Shown here: positions 53,120-64,000 of the stretch, piece after piece
Numbering within the stretch: position 1 is the first letter of the stretch
Layout of the letters: every line of letters begins with the position of its first letter
Source of the DNA: Psoroptes ovis
Lineage: Eukaryota > Arthropoda > Arachnida > Sarcoptiformes > Psoroptidae
Direction of reading: 5' to 3'
DNA: 64,000 nt
NCBI GenBank assembly: GCA_002943765.1
Contig: PQWQ01000013.1
Location: forward strand, 1,612,001 to 1,676,000
The notes under the pieces: model-generated
Told to the model about the DNA's origin: nothing
Databases searched by the model: none
Seen by the model: only the letters and a program-made list of their open reading frames with translations
Position numbers and translations under genes: made by a program

Positions 53120-56100
53120 ATGAATAGATTGACCATGAATCGTATCGATAATCATTATAATGCATATGTTAATTTCAATCTAAATAATCAATATTGTTTA
53201 AACATTAATGATCATGAAAAATCATTAACATCACCAATTTTTATGCCAAATATTTCTAATATTAATCAACAAAAACAGTGTAAACCAGTTGGTATATTTT
53301 GGGATATAGAAAATTGTACAATACCGCGTGGTTTAAGTCCATCGTATTTGGTTGAAAAAATTCGTTCATTAATAAGACGAATAAATTTGATTGAAAAAGA
53401 ATTCGCGATCGTGTGTGATGTGACAAATTTTTCATCGATAATATTGAATGAATTGAATAATACACAAGTGAATTTGATACATGTAAATTCATTTGCTAAA
53501 AACGCTGCCGATGAAAAATTGAAACAATTAATAATACGTTTTGTACAATCGAATGGTTCCAATTCGGCCGTGATTCTATTTTCAAGTAATATTCAAATGA
53601 TGTAATTTTTGCCATTAATTTTTTTGTTTTGATTGATTCATTTTAGGTGATATAAATTTTGCATCAATTTTAAGTGATATCAAAAATCGCATGGGAGTAT
53701 TTGTCATATTATTCCATCATCAACAAGTATCACCAGCATTAATAGCTAGTTCTCATTATCATTATGATTATGATGAATTTTGTGCAATAAGTGCATCACA
53801 ATCCAATAATACATTAATGAATAATCGAATGATGATAAATTTTCATTCAGATTCTATCAGTATGTCTGCGTGATTGCTTAAACTTAAGAAATTTTAACTT
53901 AAATTTTCATTATTTTAAATTTCAGTGACATTACTACGAATCTCTAATCTTCCAACAATGACTGAAGAACAAACTAGAGTATTATTAAATCGTATTGTAA
54001 GTAATAATGGTGGACGTATAATTTCGATCAACAGACTAAATCATGAAGCGATCGTCAAATTCAAATGTAGATCCGATGCATTAAGATGTCATCAACGCAT
54101 AGATAATAGAAATTTTTTTGGTTCAATCGTCAAATCAAAATTGGAATCAAATTATCAAAATAATTCATCAACTCATATTCAGTCATCATCGATGTTATAT
54201 AACTCAAACGTTACCTCTAGTCAAGCAAAAAATGATCAACGAACAACTATTAACTTCGTAGAATTGCCATCAATGAATGATATTCAGTCAAATAGTGATG
54301 ATTCATTGACTCGATGCAAAACATGTGGTCATAGTTTGCCAAAAAAATCTAAATATCATGATTTTCTATCTTCAAAACAGATATTCAGTATCAATCTTAA
54401 TTTTCGTGAATTTTCAAAAAATCTAATCGAATTATTATCAATGCACAATGGAAAAATGATGCTCAATTCATTGCCAGATTGTTGGCTTTATAAATTCAAT
54501 AGTGAATTAGGTGAAAATGACTGTGATGGACCAAAAATAATGCTTGAACATTTGGTCACAATGGTGCCTAATGTATCTATAGAATTTATTGGCATCAAAG
54601 ATAAATTACGAACAAAATTCATTATACTTGATTCGAAAGATAAACAATCAGCAGCAAATAGTAGCAGAAAATTAGAAAATAGAATTAAATTATTTGTGAA
54701 AAAATTCATTTCAAATTTGCACACATTATTATCGAGCCAAGTATCCAATAAATTGACAAATTTTTCATCCATCAGTTTAGATGATTTTGAGAAGATATAT
54801 CAAAATTACTTTGATGAGAATATTAATTATAATGATTATGGATTCACAAATCTCATGGATCTATTGGAATTATGCAAGGAAAAATTCGCTATCTATACTT
54901 ATGATAATGATAAAGCCTTGATCGCTTTTAATTTTAAAGAACAATCACGACGTTTTTTGATCGAATTGATGAAACTATATCCATACAATTTATCGGACCC
55001 TAATTATTTCAATGATCGCATAAATCCAGCATATTATGGTGCATGTTCGATACAAGATATGATATTGGCAATAGACATGCGGCCTAAATTGATAAATTAT
55101 CGACAAAAAATACGTGAAGCATTAATCAAATTCCCACTTGATGATATTCCGGCAGTTACAAAAGAATTTGAAATGATTAAATTAGATCTGAAAGAAAAAT
55201 TATTGTCCTCTAACGATTTTTCAATGAATTTATTTGACTTTTATGAAAATTTCTCTGAAAATTCACTTCAAAAATTTAACATATCAATAACATACTGTCA
55301 TCTTGCACATATCATAATTAACAACAGTGATTTTGATATCAAAATGCATGCACTGTTGAATCAAGATAGATTGATGCTCAATATTGATCAACAACTTAAA
55401 GAATTAGGCCTGAGATTTTCTAAAATATTCAATAAATTATCAACTATATCATTTATCAATAATGGTAATGTCAATCTAAATGGAAATGAAATGAATGTTG
55501 CAATATCAATATATGAATTAATATATCAATATTATCGTCGCCATGAAACAATAGATATGAAATTATTATCATTGAAATCTATGAAAAAATTGTTCGAAAA
55601 AATATTGATTAATTCTCCATCATTGGACAATTATTGTCAGATATTCACAGCAAGTAATGTATTATTATATCGATATACCAATGAATGGCGTCAAAATGTA
55701 CAGAATTTAATATTTTTATACATTTTACAAAATCGATATTCATCCACCGATTTCCAACTGAAAAAAACAAAATTTGATCAACTGAGAATTTTCTTTGAAA
55801 ATAATCATAGATTTTCATTTGATTTAAGTTTATTTCGTGATGAAAGAATTGGACAAATTATTAAAGTTTCAAAAAATCATGCAAATGAAGAAATAATTGT
55901 CGATATTGATTCTAAATACGAGATAGTAGTGAAATGTTTTATTGTTATGATATTGCATCAAAAGCTTTTGTTTTCATCATCAAAAAATTATAAAATCAAC
56001 GGATTACAAGAGCAAGAGCCGCGATGGACAATTGATCAGATTGAAAATGAATTCTATGATCATTATGGTGTTGAAATGATTTACACAAATCAATTGAATA

Positions 56101-56369
56101 AAACCACGGATAAAAAGACTAAATCATTGATCGATTTATTCAAATTGTTTGATTTTTTATTTGAAATTCATTGCGATGATCAGCAACATACGACCATGAT
56201 TTCGATCAAAAAAATTGAAACATTCGATTATGGCCAATTTAGTCGATTATTATGCTGTAATTATTGTCAAATGAATGATACAAAAAAATTTTCAAACAAA
56301 ATTTATGAAAATTCTAAAATAGACCAGCAGCAATTAAGAATCGTAAAATCAATGTTTGAAATTATGTGA
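53120..56369 (+). CDS. MARF1-like NYN/RRM/LOTUS RNA-binding protein
   Basis: Three exons, 53120-53585, 53647-53859 and 53926-56369, both junctions phase 1; 1040 residues. Residues ~55-200 are a NYN (PIN-like) nuclease domain: KPVGIFWDIENC with Asp62, AADEKLKQLI with Asp131 and FSSDINFASIL with Asp157, the acidic residues expected for metal-dependent RNA cleavage. Residues ~227-305 are an RRM (TLLRISNLPTMTEEQTR, HEAIVKFKCRSDALRCHQ). The rest carries several LOTUS/OST-HTH-like helical modules (for example FSKNLIELLSMHNGKMMLNS, LMDLLELCKEKFAIY and MILAIDMRP). This is the order in MARF1 (limkain b1), which targets mRNAs in germ cells. It is shorter than the ~1,700-residue vertebrate protein, with apparently one RRM and fewer LOTUS repeats. 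I infer germline mRNA control. Confidence 0.85.
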
Positions 56370-56486
56370 AAACGAATTTTTTTAAAAATTTATTTTCGTA
56401 TGGATTTTTTTTATTTAATTCCTATTCAATGATATCATGTATAAGTAATTGAAAGTTGGGTACAAGAAATGAAATAAAATTCCTGA

Positions 56487-57041
56487 TCATTCTCGTTTAA
56501 TTTGCTTTTTTGTGTTTACTTTTATTTCATTTGAAAAATCTTCAGGCCTTAAATCAATCGGTCGATCGAAGCCTAACATCTTTTTATATGTTTGCATATC
56601 AATAACCATATTCGGATCAACAAATAGTGGACGTTTCTTCGGCCCAATAGTATATGTGGTGAAAATACCCAGCATCTCTGGCACATGAACTTGATCAGCT
56701 TTATATGATAATTGAACGGGACGATTGATTAAATTTAAATGTTTTGCTGTGAATTTTTCTGTGTTATCATCGTAATATAATTCTGTTACATATCGTTTGG
56801 TGAACCAATTCAATATCAATGGTGATATGAAGATACCGGCACAAGTTATGGTCGCAAAACCCATCGTGATTGAAGAACCAGTTGCTATTAATTTTGGATA
56901 TAAAAATGGTTGCACACCAGCTGATAATAATGTGGTCGATATTGATAAACGTTTGATCATTTTTATTAGCCGAACCATTTGTACTGGTGCTTCATATATT
57001 AATCTTCCTAATGATGCTTCTGGTGAAGATTTTTTTTCCAT
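56487..57041 (-). CDS. TMEM70 mitochondrial assembly factor
   Basis: 184 codons in one exon. TMEM70 is an inner-mitochondrial-membrane protein that helps assemble ATP synthase (and complex I). Family features: GRLIYEAP near the N-terminus; two membrane segments forming a hairpin (LSISTTLLSAGVQPFLYP... and ITMGFATITCAGIFISPLIL); then FTKRYVTELYYDDNTEKFTA and the C-terminal motifs VPEMLGIFTTYT, PLFVDPNMV and YKKMLGFDRP. The ATG chosen gives MEKKSSPEASLGRLIY with almost no presequence, and an in-frame stop lies just upstream. So either import uses an internal signal or an unseen upstream exon supplies the targeting peptide. Tail-to-tail with the MARF1-like gene (117 bp apart). The symbol is family-based. 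Confidence 0.88.
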   Translation of the reverse strand: MEKKSSPEASLGRLIYEAPVQMVRLIKMIKRLSISTTLLSAGVQPFLYPKLIATGSSITMGFATITCAGIFISPLILNWFTKRYVTELYYDDNTEKFTAKHLNLINRPVQLSYKADQVHVPEMLGIFTTYTIGPKKRPLFVDPNMVIDMQTYKKMLGFDRPIDLRPEDFSNEIKVNTKKQIKRE

Positions 57042-57341
57042 AATTGCAATTTATTGGTTCAACAATCAAATTCAACAAATTAAAAAAAAACATGATCTAT
57101 TTGAAATCATATGTTCAAACGAATATTTCAACATATCGCTGTCAGATGGCTTTACAAGTCAAAAGGAGCATGAGATTGAAAAAATAAAAAGGTGAAAAAG
57201 TTTTATTTCGGTTTAAAAAGTTTTAGACATTATAAAATTGAAAAATATTTGCTGATTTAAATCTAAATTCAGCTAAAAAAATTATTTTTCAAGATGTTAA
57301 CCATAGTTTGGTTGAAACACGAGTAAAAAAAATTTAAATTT

Positions 57342-58520
57342 TTAGCGAACTGCAATAATTCCACTTTCAATCAATTTAAAAATTTTGCTTGAAACTTCTG
57401 GATCTTTCAAATGTCTACAATCAGAAAAGAGAATAATGTTAGAATAGAATATGATAATATCTGAACAATCAAACATACTCTTGCAATGCTTTTGGATCAT
57501 TTTGCATTTGTTCCAAAATCAAACGCATTGCCGGATCCGTCAAAATACTTTGTATTTCAGGATCAGCCATCGCTCGTTTACGTATATCTTCTGGTGTCGA
57601 TGACATGCAGCATTTACGATAACCTTCCATTGCTTCTTTATTATTTTCATCAATTTCCAATGCTTTTTGAAATGCTGCTTGTGCTTTTGCGATTTCTTTG
57701 GTAGCTAATAAAGCATAACCTTTACGAATATATCCTTTAACTGAAAAAAAGAATATCGATTTAATAAAATTGATCAAAAATTAGTTAAAGATTTAAATTA
57801 CCAAATGTTGGATCAAGACGAATACATTCTTCACAATCTTTCAATGCCAAATTGAATTCAGCCAATTTTTGATAGCATAGAGCACGATTACTATAGATTT
57901 TAGCATCATCAGGATTACGTTTAATTGCTTCAGTATAATGTTTGATGGCACCTGGGTAATCACCTTTTTGGAATAAATCATTGCCCAATTGTTTCTCTTC
58001 TAATGATTTATCCACATCAATGTATGCTTTACGTTCTTTTTCTTTAATTATTTTTTCAACATCACTCAATTTTGATAATGTTTCTGGTGTGCGATGTTCT
58101 GTTAATGATTTTTGATAATATGTACGCGCTTCTTCATATTGTTCTTTACGCTGATAACAAAGAGCCATTCGTGAATATGCTTTTGCAATTAACTTGAAAT
58201 CAGCACGATTTTCACGACCAACTTCAATGGCTTTTTCGCATAACTTGATAGCTTCATCATAATTTTTTTGTTCAAAATAAACTGCAGCTTTATTGTTGAT
58301 GAAAGTAATATCGGTCGGATCTAATTCAATAGCTTTGTCATATTGTTCTAAAGCTTCTTCGAATTTTTTCTGTTTATACAATTCATTACCTTTGTTTTTA
58401 GCTATCAATGCCTACGAATTTAAGATTAAAATTATCAAATTAATTGATCCAATTTCATTCACTCAAAGAAATTATTGATTAACAAACCTGAGCTTTATTT
58501 TCATCAGAAACGTTTGACAT
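57342..58520 (-). CDS. Short STIP1/HOP Hsp70-Hsp90 co-chaperone
   Basis: Four exons, 58520-58488, 58411-57802, 57740-57479 and 57414-57342, phases 0, 1 and 2; 325 residues. Cytosolic adaptor linking Hsp70 and Hsp90. Exon 1 is only MSNVSDENKAQ; then TPR2A starts at once (KNKGNELYKQKKFEEALEQY, FINNKAAVYF, IAKAYSRMALCY), followed by TPR2B (KQLGNDLFQKGDYPGAIKHY, IYSNRALCY, VKGYIRKGYAL) and DP2 (RRKRAMADPE-like IRKRAMADPEI, DPAMRLILEQM, ESGIIAVR). All five carboxylate-clamp positions for the EEVD tail are kept in TPR2A (K, N, N, K, R) and in TPR2B. TPR1 and DP1, present in human and fly HOP, are missing, as in C. elegans STI-1 (~320 residues). A perfect heat-shock element lies 151 bp upstream. Confidence 0.93.
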
Positions 58521-59270
58521 TTTTATCTTTTCAAAATAAATACGATTGTTGAACGATAACTAAGTAAATTCAATTTCTGTTAGCAAATTCAAATGACTTT
58601 TTGAATTTATATTAGTCGCAAAACACGAACAATGAACGCATGTAAAAGCGAAACACAAGTGTCAAGTTAATTCCAGAAAATTCGCGAAAATAATTTTTTA
58701 AAAGCAGCTGATGAATGGCAAACAAAAATCAATTTCATACGTTGCAAGTTATTCTCTACTAATGCACCGAAATTCAAATTTTGTTTTTTCTCAAAAATTT
58801 ACAAATTCATTGCAATGATATCATGATTTATCCACCAAAATTCCAAATGAATTCAAATTGAAAATCTCAAAATGGACTAAAAAATTCAAAAATAAATCCA
58901 ATGCCATCAATCATGGTAATCATTCAAGATAAAAAAATGAATTTAACGGAAAAAAAATCATTTCTTTTTTTCAGATTTCACAATTCAATCCCAGCGGAAT
59001 TAACGTTTATTCTAAAAATTACCTTTCATTTTATTGTTGAAAGTTTTTTGTCGTATTCATATCCAATCGCCACTCGAATTAGAATCAAAAAAAAAAGAAT
59101 TATATGCATAAAAGATACTCATAAATGAAAATTTATTTAATCACAAAAAACTATTATATTGAAAAATGTTATTTTAATGTGAAATTAATCAAAATTTCCA
59201 ATTTCTAAGGCATTTCAATGACCATTTGGAAAAAAGGCAAAACATACCAGTCGGCCAAATCAAACATTTA
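58521..59270. other. HOP promoter and spacer between tandem copies
   Basis: Contains the HOP promoter and sequence shared with the region upstream of the copy (for example AATCAATTTCATAC and GCAAGTTATT, near 58727-58752 versus 60160-60190), showing that the duplication included flanking DNA. The open frame at 58901-59128 lies in this shared flank and is not a gene. Confidence 0.6.
58671..58688 (-). promoter_or_regulatory. Heat-shock element of the HOP gene
   Basis: TTCCAGAAAATTCGCGAA contains four perfectly spaced alternating units (TTC-nn-GAA-nn-TTC-nn-GAA), the consensus for HSF binding. It is 151 bp upstream of the HOP ATG, a usual promoter distance, and fits the known heat inducibility of HOP genes. 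The equivalent promoter of the tandem copy lacks it. Confidence 0.8.
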
Positions 59271-59984
59271 TCAATGAAACAAACAATCCATTAATTCGTC
59301 ATGAACTTGAAAAATCCCCATATATATGGTTAGTTCACAAAGACCGGGTAATTCTAAGTCATGAGGATTGTGCTTACTTGCTGCTTCATAATATTGGTGA
59401 GCATTTTCAAAATCTTTTTTTTCAAAGAGATCATCGCCAATTCTCTTTAGTCTTAATGATTTATCCGGGTCGAAATTTGCGGGATTTTCACGTTCCAATC
59501 GTTTTATTGTTTTTTTAACATCCGACTTACTATAAGAAGCTTCGCGTGTGTAATGTTTTGTTAATGATTTTTCATAATATTTCAGCGCTTCTTCATATTG
59601 TTCTTTGCAGTTATAACATTCACCCGTAAGATAATATGCTTCGGCAATCAATTTGGAATTAGCACGGTTTTCTTGGGTAACTTCGATTACTTTTTCACAC
59701 AATTTCAGAGCTTCATCATATTTTCCTTGTTCCAAATAAACTCCAACTTTATTTTTGATGGATTCAAAATCGGTCGTGTCCAATTCGATAGCTTCAAAAC
59801 TAGCTACCAAGTTATCATTTTCATTCGATGCTTCGTCGTGTTTCTTCTCTTCATTACCTTCATTTTCAACTACCATTGCCTTTAAATAAAATTAGAAAAA
59901 TTTAATTATTAAACTCAAATTAAGTTGCTGCAAAAATATTGATTAGCAAACCTCAGTTTTATTTTCATCTGTAACGTTCGACAT
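59271..59984 (-). CDS. Degenerate tandem copy of HOP
   Basis: Two exons, 59984-59952 (MSNVTDENKTE) and 59879-59271; 213 residues. The exon 1 length, splice positions and promoter similarity match the neighbouring HOP gene, so this is its tandem duplicate. It keeps TPR2A-like sequence (YLEQGKYDEALKLCEKVIEV, CKEQYEEALKYYEKSLTKHY) and the beginning of TPR2B (RIGDDLFEKKDFENAHQYYE). It then loses similarity and stops near where the parent gene's exon 2 ends. The remaining TPR2B and all of DP2 are absent. In TPR2A the clamp residues are changed (first Lys to Glu, Lys-Arg of KAYSR to Glu and Leu), so EEVD binding should be lost. The frame is open and both splice sites are intact, so it may be expressed; it may equally be an early pseudogene. 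Confidence 0.7.
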
Positions 59985-62900
59985 TTTCTTTCTATTTTTA
60001 ATAATACTTTTGAGCGACAATTGGGAAATGTGAATTTTAATTTCGAAGAATGAAACGATTTGCTGAATTTATACTAATTGCTGGACATGAGCAAGATTAA
60101 GGGTTAAAAAAAAATTTATGAACAGGAAATTAAGAAAGCACCTTGCAACGATGACAAACGAAAATCAATTTCATACATCGCAAGTTATTTTGCTGATGCG
60201 TTAGAATTCAAATTTTTTCAAAAAAAAAAAAAAAAAAAAAAAATCAATTTTTTAAAGCCAAGCAATTGCAATTTGTCTCATTGAAATCCACAAAACTAAA
60301 TTAGAATTGAAAATCTCAATCTGAATAAAAATTGAACAAATTCAATGCCATAAATTGTGGCCATCATCCATGAATTTAAAGAATGAATTTCACCAAGAAA
60401 TAAGAAATGAAAATTCATTTTTCTTCTCAATTTCCTATTCCAACGGGATTTTCCATTCGTAAATATATTTTTCAATTTCAAAATTTATTTTATTCATAAA
60501 ATTTTTCTATTTTATGCCCAATATTCCAAAGAATGCGTTTGCCGATCAAATAAGAATAAAAGCTAGAACTATAATTTCAACCCTAAGATAATCAACAATC
60601 TATTTTATATTGAAGAAATATGATTCAAATATATGTACGAATGAATTGAAAATCATCATCAAATTCGTTCAAATTTCAAAACCATTTTACGACCATCCAT
60701 TTGTTATTAGGAAAAAATTTGAAAACGTACAACTCAACAAAACCAAACATAAATGTTATTCAATGGTAGAAAAAACGCATATATTTGATATGAGAATAAG
60801 AATAAGAATAGGAATGAAAATCCCAAATGTGTTGAAAACATCTGAAATTATGAAGGCAAAACTCGATTCAAATTTTCCCCATTTTCAATTACATTTTTCT
60901 CGGTTCAATAAAGATTATTTCATGAATTCATCGAATTGAATTGGATTGAATTGCGTTGGTTAAAAAACAGTCAATGTTTGTGACCAAACTAAATAAAATG
61001 TGTGGATACGATTCGTGGTGAAAATTCTTGTTTAAATTCTTTATTCATCATCAACAATGAATGAATGAATGATGAAACAATAAAATTTTTCGGTGAAATA
61101 TGAAACAATGTTTGACCAATTGGTAATTGGTTTTCTGATGTATTTCGGCGAAGAGAAATGATAAAAAAAATCCCCAAAAGCATTGCCATTCAATTGCAAA
61201 CCAAATGCATGCACGTCTTTTGAATAAATATAAAGAAATTTTATCATTTTTATTATTTTGAGCCAAAAATAAAAATGAAAATTAAATTCATGGAAATAAT
61301 TTTTCATATTTCCATCCATTTATTTATTTTGTTGTTGTTCAAGATTTTTTTTTTTTGGTGAATATTTATGTCGATTTGGTAATCGATTTCATTTATGGCA
61401 CATCCATTGATGATGATGATGATGTGTTTAGACTTAAAATTATCATTTTATTTATTTATTTTTAGTTCAATCTTCAATCTCTTTTTTCTATTTCGTTGGT
61501 CAAAAATAATCGAAATACGTGATTCACTGTTATTTATTTATTTTACATTTTTTCTGAAGAAAATTTGAAAAATTTCATAAAAATTTATTTTTATATTTTG
61601 TTTGTCTATTTGAAACCTGTTTCACTTGATTTTAAATTTGAAAAAAAATTTAAAATTCTTCTGTGTACACAAGAATTTCGTTTTTTTTCGGAAAAAATTG
61701 AATCACTTTCGTATATTTGATTTTGGTTATTTTGAAATTTTGTTTTTGTTATTATTATGTTAATAATATCAATAATAACAACACGCAACAAAGAAGAGAA
61801 TTAATGGCTTTTTGATTTGGTTGTTTGCAATGGCCATTTAATATGGATATTCTTTATTATTATTATTATTTTATTTTTCATGAAGAATATCGAGATGTAT
61901 TTTTCTTTAGATGGACTACCAATAAGATTTACTGGAATTTATGTGTGAATATCTATGCTTGGAAATAATTTCTTTTTAATTTTGTTGGAGAAAAATCGAT
62001 GAATGTTTTCGGTGTTTTGTGCTGTTTTTGTGCATTATTTAATTGTGAATTGTTTTTTCTTAGCATTTTCTTTTTCATTTTGGATAAATACAAATGTTTA
62101 ACATTGAAAATCAAAGCCAACGAAACGTACAAATATAAAATGAACACAATACGCCAGACAGGACATTTATTTCTTTTTCAAAAAATTCAAAATGATTAAT
62201 TAAATTAATGAATGCAATCTAAAATAAATCAATCGATTATTTATTTATTTATAAGTTTACTGCATTGTTTTCATTTGATATCATAGTAATAATATTAATG
62301 ATAATAATAATGATTTAATCATTGATTCTTTCGAAGTAGACGATGAAGAAAATAGAAAATAAGAATTATTTAATTATTTGTTTGTTCTTTGTTGATAATC
62401 ATTGTAAAACTATTGAAAGTATTGAGCTAAAAATTGTATTCCAATACTCGTGTAAACATAAATGATCTAAAATAAACAACAACAATTTTTTTAATTTTTC
62501 CCAATCGTTTTAAAACATCTTAGACTCATTGCATCTTGGAAATTTTCCGAGAGCATGAATGTGCAGAATTAGAATGTATTTAAAGATCAATTTTTCGGCT
62601 AAATCAAAATAATGATCACATTGAATCACATTTAAAAACGATTATTTCGACGGCAAATGCAGCACTAGCAACAACAATAATAACAACTTGTACATCGCCA
62701 GCAACAATCCTTGGACAAATAATCTATTAATAATCAAAGATAATAATAAGGATTTTGATTTCATAGAAAAATATACACTTACTGTTTTATAAATAAACAA
62801 ATAAACAAAAAATATAAATAAATGTTCAAACACTCAGTTGCCGAAAACAACGATAACAACATCAGCATCAACAACATCATTGTTTACATGTTTTCTTTCG

Positions 62901-64000
62901 ATTCTTCTCATTTTTTGAAAATTGATAATGTCCATTTATTATTATTATCATCATCATTATTATGATCATCTTCATATTAGACTATTCACAAAGCTGAAAC
63001 AAATACAAAGTTTGCAAATTTTATTGATAATTTTTGGATATTATTTTTGTTTGTCTGTTTTTTTTTTTTTTTTTTGCTGTTTTTCTGTGAAAAAACAATA
63101 ACAAGACATAGATTAATCGATCGACCAATCGATTCAATAATAATAATAATCGATTGATTCTTAGAATTGATGGTTTTTCATCTTTGATGCAATAATAAAT
63201 CGCCAAACTAAATTGGCACACACATGTATGTAATGTAAATCTGTGAAAATAAATCTTCTTTGAACAAGAGAAATAAATATAAAAAAACAAATCTATGATA
63301 TTAATATTGAATAAATAAACAAACAATAAACATATGATTGGTGATAATTTTAACGATTTGCCAACGGCAAGCATCCACCAGAGTCCAGTTGGTAGAATTT
63401 TTGATAAAAAGCAGAACTTTTTAACCGAATTAATCAATTTTATGATCTGAATTACAACATTTTAAATAATGGATGATGATATTCATCATCATCATCGACT
63501 GCTTCAAATTAATTCACCATACTTCGAAATATTTCAAAGCTATCGCCTGCATGCCTGCCTCCATCTGAAATGATAATTGAAATTCATAATTAATTTATGA
63601 TTCTGGTCAACTCAGAGAGCTAACTGCATTAATTTTGCTGAACCCACATAGGAAGAATTAAAGAAAATACATCTAAATTACATTTAGCATCAATTACCAA
63701 ATTTCTAAAATTTGACGTGACAATTAAAATAAATTCAATGATGATGATAATGATAATAATAAACTTAAATTGTGTGCTTCATCATCTTAATATTGATCAT
63801 AATTTCAAACATTTCTACCGACATTTTGTTGTAATTACATTTTATATTAGTTTCGACACTAATAATCTCAACAAAAATATATATCAACCAATATTTCTTC
63901 GTTAACATCTATATTTTATCATACGCGGGTAAGTTGGTTCTTTTTCATTACTCTCTTAGGTTTTACTTGTTTTTATTTATTATTTCTTATTATTTTCACA
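59985..64000. other. Gene-free region
   Basis: The first ~550 bp resemble the flank of the HOP gene (duplicated promoter). A ~23-base poly-A run lies near 60221-60243 and a T run near 63059-63075. Open frames at 60610-60939 and 63021-63437 are low-complexity; the latter reads through the T run. A GGGTAAGT donor-like site near 63927 might belong to a gene beyond the window edge, but nothing supports an exon. Confidence 0.5.

Noticed and set aside
60610..60939. 109-codon plus-strand frame
   Set aside because: Does not start at ATG, includes a simple AGAATA repeat, and overlaps the flank of the duplicated HOP promoter.
63021..63437. 138-codon minus-strand frame
   Set aside because: It runs through a poly-T tract (poly-Lys) and is otherwise hydrophobic low-complexity; no domain seen.

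Overview
The window reads as nuclear DNA of a small arthropod, most likely an acariform (astigmatid) mite such as a dust or scab mite. This is inferred from very AT-rich DNA full of ATC/AAT triplet runs, compact genes with a few GT-AG introns (often 50-100 bp), and arthropod gene families; no marker fixes the species. I see no rRNA, tRNA or CRISPR. All gene models below were built by joining exons by hand at GT-AG sites with matching phases.

Layout. 1-7.9 kb: mostly gene-free, with one small unrecognised gene on the minus strand (4241-4552). 7.9-11.6 kb: two tandem sorbitol-dehydrogenase genes (minus). 14.7-17.2 kb: a four-exon gene (plus) for a secreted ionotropic-glutamate-receptor ligand-binding domain with no channel pore. 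17.2-38.9 kb: gene-poor, broken by a young BEL/Pao-type LTR element (22158-25266) with identical 230-bp LTRs, gag and protease but no reverse transcriptase or integrase. 39.0-43.3 kb: a second pore-less receptor domain gene (plus) with the same first two intron positions. 44.5-45.7 kb: a DHHC palmitoyltransferase (minus). 46.6-47.7 kb: a secreted Pro/Arg/Thr-rich protein (plus). 49.8-52.7 kb: a hillarin/kyphoscoliosis-peptidase-like protein (plus). 53.1-56.4 kb: a MARF1-like NYN/RRM/LOTUS RNA-binding protein (plus). 56.5-57.0 kb: TMEM70 (minus). 57.3-58.5 kb: a short STIP1/HOP co-chaperone (minus), followed by its degenerate tandem copy (59.3-60.0 kb, minus). 60-64 kb: no gene recognised.

Most interesting. 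(1) Two paralogous natural 'S1S2' glutamate-receptor domains: signal peptide, bilobed ligand-binding domain with conserved ligand residues and disulfide, then a hydrophobic C-terminal tail typical of a GPI anchor. They could act as surface ligand binders, buffers or decoys rather than channels. (2) A HOP gene that starts directly at TPR2A, as in nematode STI-1, with a perfect four-unit heat-shock element in its promoter. Beside it is a copy that has kept an open frame but lost the Hsp90-tail clamp residues, the C-terminal DP domain and the heat-shock element. (3) A predicted lipid-anchored, catalytically dead transglutaminase-like protein with several dynein-light-chain-type motifs. (4) A very recent, internally deleted LTR element.
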